NCBI RefSeq assembly: GCF_051307045.1
Contig: NZ_CP150452.1
Span: forward strand, 1,116,001 to 1,180,000
DNA from: Dryocola sp031988645
GTDB lineage: Bacteria > Pseudomonadota > Gammaproteobacteria > Enterobacterales > Enterobacteriaceae
Direction: 5' to 3'
DNA length: 64,000 nucleotides
Shown here: positions 28,037-36,691 of the stretch, one piece after another
Layout: each line of letters starts with the position of its first letter
Numbering within the stretch: the first letter of the stretch is position 1
Position numbers and translations under genes: made by a program
The notes under the pieces: generated by a model
Seen by the model: only the letters and a program-made list of their open reading frames with translations
The model's database searches: none
What the model was told of the DNA's origin: nothing

Positions 28037-29040
28037 AGTCCGGCCCCCTTGCGCCTGCGGCGCACCAGGTAAATAAGCATCGGCGCGCCGATAAAGGCGC
28101 TGACCACCGACACCCGCAGCTCGCCCGGCACCAGCATACGGCCAGTGATATCGGCAAGCAGCAGCAGGGCAGGTGTAGCCAGCAGGGTAACGGGAAGGGA
28201 CCAGCGGTGATCCGCGCCAACCAGCCAGCGGGCCAGATGCGGCATCATCAGTCCGATAAAGGCGATTGGCCCCACCGCCGCCGTGGCGCTTCCGCACAGC
28301 AGCGTAATGGCGACCAAACCAGACAGCTGCGTACGCGCCACCCTGTTGCCCAGCGCCGTAGCGGTGTCGTTGCCCATGCTCAGGCTGTTAAGCGAGCGGC
28401 CGTTCAGCAGCGCGATAGCGCAGCCCACCAGCACCGGGAGGAGAATAATTTTCAGCGTGGCAAGGGTGCGGATATCAAGCGAGCCGGCCTGCCAGAAGCG
28501 CAGCCGATCGTATACCACGGGATTGAGCAGCGCGATGCCGCTGCTCAGGCCTTCCAGCACCGCGGCCAGCGCCACGCCTGCGAGCGTCAGGCGAACCGGG
28601 CTGAGCTGCCCGCCTCCCTGGCTGCCGGTAAACGCCACCACCAGCGCCGCCGCGAGCGAGCCGAAAAACGCCAGCCCGAGCAGGGCAAAAGGAGAGGTCA
28701 GGCCCCACACCGCCGCGCCGGCAACGATGGCAAAGCTGGCCCCGGCATTAACGCCAAGCAGGCCGGGATCGGCGAGGGGATTTCTGGTGAGGGTTTGCAT
28801 CAGCGCCCCGGCGAGGCCCAGCGCGCCGCCGGCGAGAATACCCGCCAGCGTTCGTGGAAGCCGCGCATCCAGCACTATGGTGCAGTCTGCGCTTTGACAC
28901 TGGCCGCCGAGCGCCTCCAGCACCACCTCAACCGGCAGCGGCTTCGCGCCCAACAACAAACTGAAAGTAGCCATCAATAGCAGCAAAAAAAACAGGATCG
29001 ACAGCACCGCGATGCGCGTCGATAACCGTGAAACCGACAT
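28033..29040 (-). CDS. fepD: FepD, ferric enterobactin ABC importer permease
   Basis: 335 aa (334 in E. coli). Partner permease of FepG, same family: RLPRTLAGILAGGALGLAGALMQ, RNPLADPGLLGVNAGA, GPIAFIGLMMPHLAR. First gene of fepDGC, divergent from entS with a strong Fur box between them. Confidence 0.97.
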   Translation of the reverse strand: MSVSRLSTRIAVLSILFFLLLLMATFSLLLGAKPLPVEVVLEALGGQCQSADCTIVLDARLPRTLAGILAGGALGLAGALMQTLTRNPLADPGLLGVNAGASFAIVAGAAVWGLTSPFALLGLAFFGSLAAALVVAFTGSQGGGQLSPVRLTLAGVALAAVLEGLSSGIALLNPVVYDRLRFWQAGSLDIRTLATLKIILLPVLVGCAIALLNGRSLNSLSMGNDTATALGNRVARTQLSGLVAITLLCGSATAAVGPIAFIGLMMPHLARWLVGADHRWSLPVTLLATPALLLLADITGRMLVPGELRVSVVSAFIGAPMLIYLVRRRRKGAGL

Positions 29041-29076
29041 ATCTCGTCCTGAAAATTACTCTGCGTGAAATTAAAT

Positions 29077-29095
29077 GATAGTTATTATCATTATC
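29077..29095. promoter_or_regulatory. Fur box between fepD and entS
   Basis: GATAGTTATTATCATTATC matches 16 of 19 positions of GATAATGATAATCATTATC. It sits 37 bp from the fepD start and 71 bp from the entS start. Confidence 0.88.
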
Positions 29096-29165
29096 ACTCT
29101 TATTTGTTTATGTTAGCATGAGCCGCCACGCACCCGGAAAGAAAAATTCGTTTTAAGGTCATGTA

Positions 29166-30422
29166 ATGAACCGCAATTCTCTGTTGTTAAATCTCAGCCT
29201 GCTGAAGACCCATCCGGCCTTTCGCGCCGTGTTTCTCGCTCGTTTTATTTCCATCGTCTCGCTGGGGTTGCTGGGCGTGGCGGTGCCGGTGCAGATCCAA
29301 ACGCTGACGGGCTCTTCGTTGCAGGTGGGCCTTGCGGTGACGCTGACGGGCGGGGCGATGTTCGTCGGGCTGATGATGGGCGGGGTGCTGGCGGACCGCC
29401 ACGAGCGCCGCCGGCTTATTTTGCTGGCGCGCTCAACCTGCGGTGTAGGCTTTATCGGCCTGACGATTAACGCCGCGCTGCCGGAGCCTTCGCTTGCCGC
29501 TATTTATCTGCTCGGCGTGTGGGACGGCTTCTTCGGCGCGATTGGCGTCACCGCGCTGCTGGCGGCGACGCCCGCGCTGGTCGGCCGTGAAAACCTGATG
29601 CAGGCGGGGGCGATAACCATGTTGACGGTGCGCCTCGGCTCGGTTATTTCCCCGATGATCGGCGGCCTGCTGCTGGCATCCGGCGGCGTGGTGTGGAACT
29701 ACGGCCTGGCCTCCATCGGCACTTTCGTCACCTTAATTCCGCTGCTGAGTTTGCCGCTGTTGCCGCCGCCTGCACAGGCGCGGGAAAACCCTCTGCTTTC
29801 TTTACTCAACGGGCTGCGTTTTTTGCTCGGCCATCCGATTATCGGCGGTATTGCGCTGGTTGGCGCCCTGCTGACCATGGCGAGCGCCGTGCGGGTGCTG
29901 TACCCGGCGCTGGCGGGCCACTGGCAGATGAGCGCCGGACAAATCGGCCTGATGTACGCCGCCGTGCCCCTTGGCGCGGCGATTGGCGCGCTGACCAGCG
30001 GACGCATCGCCCATCATGCCCGTCCCGGCGTGATTATGCTGGCAAGCGGCATAGTGTCGTTTATCTCTGTTGGCCTGTTTAGCCTGATGCCGTACTGGGG
30101 CCTCGGGCTTGCGTGCCTTGCGCTCTTTGGCTATCTCAGCGCCATCAGCTCCCTGCTGCAATACACCCTGATTCAGACGCTGACGCCGGACGGCATGCTG
30201 GGCCGCATCAACGGCTTATGGACGGCGCAAAACGTCACGGGCGACGCCATTGGCGCGGCGATTCTGGGCGGGATGACCGTCGCCATGACGCCGGCTGCGG
30301 CGGCAAGCTCGGGCGGGCTGGTGCTGGCCTTAATTGGCGTGGCGCTGGCGGTGGTGCTGACGCAGCTGCGTCGTTACCAGCAGGCCGCCCCGACGCAAGC
30401 CGAGGCGGCGACGGCGAAATAA
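29166..30422 (+). CDS. entS: EntS, enterobactin exporter (MFS)
   Basis: 418 aa, 12 predicted membrane segments. Exports enterobactin across the inner membrane. MFS motif A-like GVLADRHERRRLILLA follows segment 2. Divergent from fepD and convergent with fepB, as in K-12. Confidence 0.96.
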   Translation: MNRNSLLLNLSLLKTHPAFRAVFLARFISIVSLGLLGVAVPVQIQTLTGSSLQVGLAVTLTGGAMFVGLMMGGVLADRHERRRLILLARSTCGVGFIGLTINAALPEPSLAAIYLLGVWDGFFGAIGVTALLAATPALVGRENLMQAGAITMLTVRLGSVISPMIGGLLLASGGVVWNYGLASIGTFVTLIPLLSLPLLPPPAQARENPLLSLLNGLRFLLGHPIIGGIALVGALLTMASAVRVLYPALAGHWQMSAGQIGLMYAAVPLGAAIGALTSGRIAHHARPGVIMLASGIVSFISVGLFSLMPYWGLGLACLALFGYLSAISSLLQYTLIQTLTPDGMLGRINGLWTAQNVTGDAIGAAILGGMTVAMTPAAAASSGGLVLALIGVALAVVLTQLRRYQQAAPTQAEAATAK

Positions 30423-31394
30423 TTACTTGCTGCCGAACAGCTCCGTCATGCGCGTAAGCACCTGGCTTGCGCTGTAGTAATCAAGACGGAACGTTTCGGT
30501 GCCAAGAGGATAAACGCGCTTGTTTTGCACCGCCGGCAGATGCGCAAGCAAAGGGTCGTTTTGCAGGGCGTCCGCATCTTTTTCGTCGCCTGCGAACAGG
30601 AACAGGCTTTCGCCGTTCAGGCCGGCCGCGAGGTTCTCGCCGCCAAGCTGAAGGATATCGTGGCGTTTGCCCATGCTCTGGCTGGTATGAATGGCCGGCG
30701 GCACCGTGGAAAGGGTGAAGCCAAGCTGCTGCAGGAGTTTCCCCTGCGCGGATTCAGGCGTCCACAGGTTGGCGGAGCGGGATGCCGGGCTGTAAACCAG
30801 GGCGGTGACCGGCTGCGGCGGCAGCGTAATGCGCTTTTTCGCTTCGGTCAGCTGTTTATCGAAACTGGCGATGCGTTCTGCGGCCTGCTTTTCATGGCCG
30901 GTGATCGCGCCGAGCTGCGTCAGCACCTGCTGCCAGCTTTTATCGTCGTAATTGATAACAAGCGTCGGGGCGATAGCGGAAAGCTGGTCGTAAAGGGCAA
31001 GGGCGGAATCCCCGCCGGTGGCGCTGATTAAAATCAGATCCGGCATCTGGGCGGCCACCGCCTCAGCGCTTGGCTCGCCGATATAGAGACGTTGAATATT
31101 ACGCTCTTTGGCGATTTTGCCCCACTGGCGCATATAGCCCTGGTCGTCCGCCACGCGGTTGCCGGGCGTTGTGGCGCCGCTTGCGATGACCGGCGCGTCA
31201 ATGGCCAGCAGCGAGCCGGTCAGCGTGACGCTGGTGGAGACAATGCGCTGCGGCGCCTGAGCGAGGGTGTGGGCGCCGCGGCTGTCCGTCACCTGGCGCG
31301 GCCAGTCGGCGGCGTGGGCAAGGCCGCTGAGGCCCAGCAGTAGGGTGGTGCCGATGGTCAGTTTAAGCAGGGCTGAAGAAATTCTTATTTTCAC
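30423..31394 (-). CDS. fepB: FepB, periplasmic ferric enterobactin-binding protein
   Basis: 323 aa (318 in E. coli). Signal peptide (cut near GLAHAADW) then a class III periplasmic-binding fold: TLAQAPQRIVSTSVTLTGSLLA and the helix-linked C-lobe with AVQNKRVYPLGTETFRLDYYS. It ends next to the entS stop and is divergent from entC across a Fur-box region. Confidence 0.96.
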   Translation of the reverse strand: MKIRISSALLKLTIGTTLLLGLSGLAHAADWPRQVTDSRGAHTLAQAPQRIVSTSVTLTGSLLAIDAPVIASGATTPGNRVADDQGYMRQWGKIAKERNIQRLYIGEPSAEAVAAQMPDLILISATGGDSALALYDQLSAIAPTLVINYDDKSWQQVLTQLGAITGHEKQAAERIASFDKQLTEAKKRITLPPQPVTALVYSPASRSANLWTPESAQGKLLQQLGFTLSTVPPAIHTSQSMGKRHDILQLGGENLAAGLNGESLFLFAGDEKDADALQNDPLLAHLPAVQNKRVYPLGTETFRLDYYSASQVLTRMTELFGSK

Positions 31395-31541
31395 GCGGGC
31401 GCATCCTGTTGAAGTAATCAGTAATGCTTCTCATTTTCATGATTATGCCGCTCCGGTGCAAGCGCGGGAAAGGTTAAAAAAAATTTGTCCCGATTGACAG
31501 CGAGATCGTTTCTCTTTAGGTTACGACCCCGAAATACAAAT

Positions 31542-31560
31542 GATAATTATTATTACTACC
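31542..31560. promoter_or_regulatory. Fur box between fepB and entC
   Basis: GATAATTATTATTACTACC matches 14 of 19 consensus positions, in the short divergent region, 28 bp upstream of the entC start. Confidence 0.75.
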
Positions 31561-31587
31561 CTTTATCATTTTTTTAACGGAGGACGC

Positions 31588-32770
31588 ATGGATACATTAC
31601 TGGCCGAGGAGCCACAGAAAAAGCAGCTAACCCCTTGCGCGGATAGCTTTTTCTTTATGTCTCCTTACCGCAGTTTTTCAACCCAGGGCTGCTTTATGCG
31701 TCTGGATTGTCCCGCTGAAGACGGCGCGAACGTGCAGGGAAATCTGCAGACGCGGCTGCGCGACGCGTTTGAACGCGCCGCAAAGCAGGGCATAGAAAAG
31801 CCGATAGTCGTCGGCGCCATTCCATTCGATACCCGCCAGCCGTCCGCGCTGTTTATTCCGCTAAGCTGGCAGGCGTTCTCTCGTCCCCAGCGTCAGCAGG
31901 AAGCTGGCCAAAGCCGGGCGGCGACGCAGCCGGGCATTACCGCTCGCCGGGCTATTCCGGAACAGGATAAGTTCATGGCAATGGTGGCGCACGCCGCGGC
32001 CGCCACCGGCGGGCCGGGCATCGATAAAGTGGTGCTGTCGCGCCTGATAGATATCGAAACCGACGCGCCCGTCGATATCCCTGCGCTGCTAAACCGCCTG
32101 ATTGCCCAGAACCCTGCCAGCTTTAACTTCCACGTCCCGCTGCCGGACGGCAGTTCGCTGCTGGGGGCAAGCCCTGAGCTGCTGCTGCGTAAAAACGGCG
32201 AGGCGTTCAGCTCGCTGCCGCTGGCGGGCTCTGCCCGACGCAATAAAGAAGACGCTCAGCAGGACAAAGCGATCGGCGAAGCGCTGATGAACTCCGCCAA
32301 AGACCGCCATGAACACGGCCTGGTCACCAGCGCGATGCAAAACGTATTACAGCCGCGCAGCCGTTACCTGGCGCTGCCGGACAAACCCGAGCTGATTACC
32401 ACGCCAACGCTCTGGCACCTTGCCACGCCCATTGACGGCGAGGCGAAGGACCCGCAGGACAACGCGCTTTCGCTTGCCTGCCTGCTGCATCCCACTCCCG
32501 CGCTCAGCGGCTTCCCGCACGAGGCCGCACGGCGGCTGATTGCCGAGCTTGAGCCGTTCGACCGCGAACTGTTCGGCGGCATTGTCGGCTGGTGCGATGC
32601 GGAAGGCAACGGCGAGTGGGTTGTGACCATTCGCTGCGCGCGCGTGGCGAAACGGCAGGTTCGTCTGTTTGCCGGGGGCCGGCATCGTGCCCGCCTCGTC
32701 GCCGGAATCCGAATGGCGCGAAACCGGGGTAAAACTTTCCACCATGCTTAACGTATTGGGGCTTAATTAA
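31588..32770 (+). pseudogene. entC: EntC, isochorismate synthase; +1 frameshift near the 3' end, probably intact in the organism
   Basis: Converts chorismate to isochorismate, the first step of 2,3-dihydroxybenzoate synthesis. The ATG at 31588 follows AACGGAGGACGC; the longer frame to 31540 runs into the Fur box. Chorismate-binding enzyme motifs: DKVVLSRL, SPELLLRK, PLAGSARRNKE, FGGIVGWCD. At 32674-32680 GGGGGCC stands for GGGGCC, so the frame changes about 30 codons before the end and as read stops at 32751. Removing one G restores AGIVPASSPESEWRETGVKL and a stop at 32768-32770, for 393 aa (391 in E. coli). Confidence 0.93.
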
Positions 32771-34387
32771 ATGGCGATTGAATTCACCCGCTGGCCGGAA
32801 GATCTGGCCGCACGCTATCGCGAAAAAGGTTACTGGGCGGACCTGCCGCTCACCGATATTCTGAGCCGGCACGCCAAAAATAACGCTATTGCGCTGATCG
32901 ACGGCGAGCGCCACTACAGCTACAGCGAGCTGGAGCAGTCGTCGACCCGGCTGGCCTGCGCGCTGCAGCGCCGTGGCCTACGCACCGGCGAAACCGCGCT
33001 GGTGCAGCTTGGCAACGTGGCGGAGCTCTACATCACGCTGTTTGCCCTGCTGAAGATCGGCGTAGCGCCGGTTAACGCGCTGTTCAGCCACCAGCGCACC
33101 GAGCTGGAGGCCTATGCAAAGCAGCTCGAACCGGCGCTGCTGATCGCCGACCGCAAGCACAATCTTTTCGCGCATGACGATTTTCTCGACTCCCTGTGCA
33201 GCCAGAATCCTTCGCTGCGCATGGCGGTATTGCTGAACGAAAACGAACGCGGCCGCTCCCTGAGCGCCTTTATTAACGAGCCGGAAGATAACTTTGTCGC
33301 CGCTTCGTCGGCGGCGGACGAGGTGGCCTTTTTCCAGCTATCAGGCGGCAGCACCGGCACGCCGAAACTCATTCCGCGCACGCATAACGATTACTACTAC
33401 AGCATCCGCCGCAGCGTAGAAATCTGCCGTTTCGATGCAGATACCCGCTTTTTATGCGCTATTCCCGCCGCCCATAACTACGCCTTGAGCTCACCGGGCG
33501 CGCTGGGCGTCTTTTACGCCGGCGGCCGCGTGGTGCTGGCAAGCGATCCGAGCGCCACGCTGTGCTTCCCGCTTATCGAACGCCATCAGATAAACGTTAC
33601 CGCGCTGGTGCCGCCGGCGGTAAGCCTTTGGCTGCAGGCGATTGCCGAGTGGGGCAGCAACAGTTCGCTGGCATCGCTGACTTTATTGCAGGTTGGCGGC
33701 GCACGCCTGAGCGAGGCGCTGGCGGCGCGTATTCCGGCGGAAATCGGCTGCCGGCTGCAGCAGGTGTTCGGCATGGCGGAAGGGTTGGTGAACTACACGC
33801 GCCTTGATGATGATAATGAGCACATTTTCAAAACCCAGGGCAAACCTATGTGTCCGGACGACGAGGTCTGGGTCGCCGACGAAGACGGCAACCCGCTGCC
33901 GTGCGGCGAAGTCGGCCGCCTGATGACCCGCGGCCCGTACACCTTCCGCGGCTATTACCGCAGCCCGGAACACAACGCCTGCGCATTTGACGCCAACGGG
34001 TTTTACGCCTCCGGCGATCTTATCTCCATTGCCGAAGACGGTTACATCACCGTGCAGGGCCGCGAAAAAGATCAGATTAACCGCGGCGGGGAGAAGATCG
34101 CCGCCGAGGAGATCGAAAACCTGCTGCTGCGCCACGAAGAGATTATCCACGCCGCGCTGGTGTCGATGGAAGACAGCCTGCTGGGCGAGAAAAGCTGCGC
34201 GTTTATCGTAGGCAGCCGCCCGTTCCGGGCCGTGGAGATCCGCCGCTACCTGCGCGAGCTGGGCATCGCGGACTTTAAGCTCCCGGATCGTATCGAAATT
34301 GTTGAAAGCCTGCCGCTTACGCCGGTCGGCAAAGTGGACAAAAAACGTTTGCGCCAGATGATTGCCCAAAAACAGCTGGCTTCCTGA
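32771..34387 (+). CDS. entE: EntE, 2,3-dihydroxybenzoate-AMP ligase
   Basis: 538 aa (536 in E. coli). Activates dihydroxybenzoate and loads it on the EntB carrier domain. ANL-family motifs: FQLSGGSTGTPKLIPRTHNDY, QQVFGMAEGLVNYTRLDD, YRSPEHN...GDL and GREKDQINRGGEKIAAEEIE. The ATG directly follows the restored entC stop (TAAATG), which supports the corrected entC frame. Confidence 0.97.
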   Translation: MAIEFTRWPEDLAARYREKGYWADLPLTDILSRHAKNNAIALIDGERHYSYSELEQSSTRLACALQRRGLRTGETALVQLGNVAELYITLFALLKIGVAPVNALFSHQRTELEAYAKQLEPALLIADRKHNLFAHDDFLDSLCSQNPSLRMAVLLNENERGRSLSAFINEPEDNFVAASSAADEVAFFQLSGGSTGTPKLIPRTHNDYYYSIRRSVEICRFDADTRFLCAIPAAHNYALSSPGALGVFYAGGRVVLASDPSATLCFPLIERHQINVTALVPPAVSLWLQAIAEWGSNSSLASLTLLQVGGARLSEALAARIPAEIGCRLQQVFGMAEGLVNYTRLDDDNEHIFKTQGKPMCPDDEVWVADEDGNPLPCGEVGRLMTRGPYTFRGYYRSPEHNACAFDANGFYASGDLISIAEDGYITVQGREKDQINRGGEKIAAEEIENLLLRHEEIIHAALVSMEDSLLGEKSCAFIVGSRPFRAVEIRRYLRELGIADFKLPDRIEIVESLPLTPVGKVDKKRLRQMIAQKQLAS

Positions 34388-34401
34388 ATCACGGAGAAAT
34401 T

Positions 34402-35262
34402 ATGGCTATTCCAAAACTGAACGCATATTCCTTACCGACGGCCGCCGACCTTCCGGAAAGCAAGGTGCAGTGGGCCTTCGAACCCGAGCGTGCGGCCCTG
34501 TTAATCCATGATATGCAGGAATATTTTATCGATTTCTGGGGCGACAGCTGCCCGATGATCCAGCAGGTTATCGACAATATCGCCGCGCTTCGCCAGTACT
34601 GTAAAGCGAACGGCATTCCGGTTTACTACACCGCGCAGCCGAACAACCAGAGCGATGAAGACCGCGCGCTCTTAAACGACATGTGGGGGCCGGGCCTGAA
34701 CAAACATCCCGAGCGCCAGAAGGTGGTGGCGGCCCTCGCGCCGGATGAAAACGACACCGTGCTGACCAAATGGCGCTACAGCGCCTTTATCCGTTCGCCG
34801 CTGGAGCAGAGCCTGAAGGAAACCGGCCGCAACCAGCTGATTATCTGCGGCGTGTACGCCCATATCGGCTGCATGACCACCGCCACCGATGCCTTTATGC
34901 GCGATATCAAGCCGTTTATGGTGGCCGACGCGCTGGCCGACTTCAGCCGCGAAGAGCACATGATGGCGCTGAAATATACCGCTGGCCGCTCCGGGCGCGT
35001 GGTGATGACCCGCGATCTGCTGCCGGCGTCCGCCCCGCAGAGCAAAGAACAGCTGCGTAACCTGGTGCTGCCGCTGCTCGACGAATCCGACGTCCCGGAA
35101 GATGACGAAAACCTGATTGATTACGGTCTGGATTCCGTGCGCATGATGGCGCTGGCGGCGAACTGGCGCAAAGTGCACGCCGACATCGATTTCGTGATGC
35201 TGGCGAAAAATCCGACTATCGACGCCTGGTGGGCGCTCCTGTCACGGGAGCCGCAGGCATGA
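34402..35262 (+). CDS. entB: EntB, isochorismatase and aryl carrier protein
   Basis: 286 aa. The N-terminal isochorismatase domain (LLIHDMQEYFIDFW, LTKWRYSAF, IICGVYAHIGCMTTATDA) makes 2,3-dihydro-2,3-dihydroxybenzoate. The C-terminal carrier domain has the phosphopantetheine serine in DYGLDSVRMM, near residue 246. AACGGAGAAATT-type ribosome site; overlaps entA by 4 bp. Confidence 0.98.
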   Translation: MAIPKLNAYSLPTAADLPESKVQWAFEPERAALLIHDMQEYFIDFWGDSCPMIQQVIDNIAALRQYCKANGIPVYYTAQPNNQSDEDRALLNDMWGPGLNKHPERQKVVAALAPDENDTVLTKWRYSAFIRSPLEQSLKETGRNQLIICGVYAHIGCMTTATDAFMRDIKPFMVADALADFSREEHMMALKYTAGRSGRVVMTRDLLPASAPQSKEQLRNLVLPLLDESDVPEDDENLIDYGLDSVRMMALAANWRKVHADIDFVMLAKNPTIDAWWALLSREPQA

Positions 35263-36011
35263 GCATGGATTTTAGCGGCCAGCGCGTCTGGGTGACGGGC
35301 GCGGGCAAAGGCATCGGCTACCATACCGCGCTGGCCTTCAGCGCCGCCGGGGCCACGGTTATCGGCTTCGACCTGGCTTTCCCGCTGGAGGTCTATCCGT
35401 TCGCCACGGAAACGCTCAACGTAGCGGATGCACAACAGGTCAGCGCCGTCGCTGAGCGTTTACTGAGCGACGCGCCGCAGCTGGACGTGCTGGTCAACGC
35501 GGCCGGCATTCTGCGCATGGGCGCGACGGATGCGCTTTCGTTGCAGGACTGGCAGGATACTTTCGCGGTCAACGTGGGCGGCGCGTTCAACATGTTCCGG
35601 GCCACCATGCCGCATTTTCGCGCGCAGCGCCGCGGGGCGATGGTCACCGTAGCTTCCGACGCGGCCCACACGCCGCGCACCGGCATGTCCGCTTACGGCG
35701 CGTCGAAAGCCGCGCTGAAAAGCCTGGCGCTGACCGTTGGGCTGGAACTTGCGCCTTTCGGCGTGCGGTGCAACCTGGTCTCCCCTGGCTCCACCGATAC
35801 CGATATGCAGCGTACGCTGTGGAAAACGCCGGATGCGGAACAGCAGCGTATTAAGGGGTTCCCGGAGCAGTTCAAGCTGGGCATCCCGCTGGGCAAAATC
35901 GCCCGTCCGCAGGAGATTGCCGGCACCATTATGTTCCTCGCATCCGGGCACGCCAGCCACATCACCCTGCAGGACATCGTGATCGACGGCGGCGCGACGC
36001 TTGGCGCCTAG
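35259..36011 (+). CDS. entA: EntA, 2,3-dihydro-2,3-dihydroxybenzoate dehydrogenase
   Basis: 250 aa. NAD-dependent short-chain dehydrogenase that makes 2,3-dihydroxybenzoate. Cofactor motif VTGAGKGIGY, NAAG, and the catalytic Tyr-Lys in SAYGASKAALK. The ATG at 35259 overlaps the entB stop and has GGAG 8 bp upstream; the ATG at 35265 (MDFSG) gives the 248-aa K-12 form. Confidence 0.96.
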   Translation: MSMDFSGQRVWVTGAGKGIGYHTALAFSAAGATVIGFDLAFPLEVYPFATETLNVADAQQVSAVAERLLSDAPQLDVLVNAAGILRMGATDALSLQDWQDTFAVNVGGAFNMFRATMPHFRAQRRGAMVTVASDAAHTPRTGMSAYGASKAALKSLALTVGLELAPFGVRCNLVSPGSTDTDMQRTLWKTPDAEQQRIKGFPEQFKLGIPLGKIARPQEIAGTIMFLASGHASHITLQDIVIDGGATLGA

Positions 36012-36019
36012 GGGAAGAG

Positions 36020-36436
36020 ATGAGTATCTGGAAACGAAGCCTCACGCTGGATGAGCTAAACGGCATGGGCGAGAAGTCTATGGTGGCGCTGCTCGGCATC
36101 ATCTTTACGCGCATTGATGAAGAGAGCCTGGAGGCGGAAATGCCGGTGGATGAGCGCACCCATCAGCCCTTCGGGCTGCTGCACGGCGGCGCGTCTGCGG
36201 CGCTGGCGGAAACCCTGGGGTCGATGGCCGGCTTCCTGACGACCACGGAGGGGCAGTGCGTGGTGGGTACGGAAATCAACGCCAGCCATCATCGCGCCGT
36301 GGCGTCCGGCAGGGTGCGCGGCGTGTGCAAACCGCTTCATCTGGGGAAATCTTCCCAGGTCTGGGAAATCGCCATCTTCGATAGCCGCGGCAAACGCTGC
36401 TGCACCAGCCGTTTGACGACGGCGGTATTGGGTTAA
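36020..36436 (+). CDS. entH: EntH, proofreading hotdog thioesterase of enterobactin synthesis
   Basis: 138 aa. Releases wrongly loaded aryl groups from EntB. PaaI-like hotdog fold with QPFGLLHGGASAALAETLGS (catalytic Glu on the long helix) and the VVGTEINASHHRAV strand. Ends the entCEBAH operon, 8 bp after entA. Confidence 0.96.
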   Translation: MSIWKRSLTLDELNGMGEKSMVALLGIIFTRIDEESLEAEMPVDERTHQPFGLLHGGASAALAETLGSMAGFLTTTEGQCVVGTEINASHHRAVASGRVRGVCKPLHLGKSSQVWEIAIFDSRGKRCCTSRLTTAVLG

Positions 36437-36442
36437 ACATTA

Positions 36443-36476
36443 GCGGTGGAGGGCGGCCTGCGCTTATCCACCCTAA
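36443..36476. repeat. REP-like palindrome after entH
   Basis: GGTGGAGGGCGGCCTGCGC followed by TTATCCACCCTAAG; an imperfect copy of the family. Confidence 0.6.
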
Positions 36477-36691
36477 GATTCAAAGCCACCCGGCGCCTTT
36501 GTGCAAACACTGCATTTGCCGCCCGGCGTTTACCACACTTTTACATGACAAAGTGATCTCCTTAACAAGCTGATGTAAAGACCTGGTCAAACCACCGCAT
36601 TCCGCTGCTTCCATATTGTTAAATCCAACCTTTTGTTCTAGAAACAAAATGTAACACCTTCACGTTTCTGGCCTGACAATGGAAAACAAAT
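36477..36691 (+). promoter_or_regulatory. cstA upstream region with possible CRP site
   Basis: 215 bp without a gene. AGTGATCTCCTTAACA at 36552-36567 is a weak CRP-like site (left half AGTGA, right half TAACA). E. coli cstA needs cAMP-CRP, so a site is expected here, but this match is poor. Confidence 0.35.

Noticed and set aside
28037..28297. An 87-codon N-terminal extension of fepG
   Set aside because: It overlaps fepD in another frame and the corrected start gives the exact 330-aa family length.
31540..31587. A longer start for entC at 31540
   Set aside because: It would lie in the Fur box and lacks a ribosome site; the ATG at 31588 has GGAGG.
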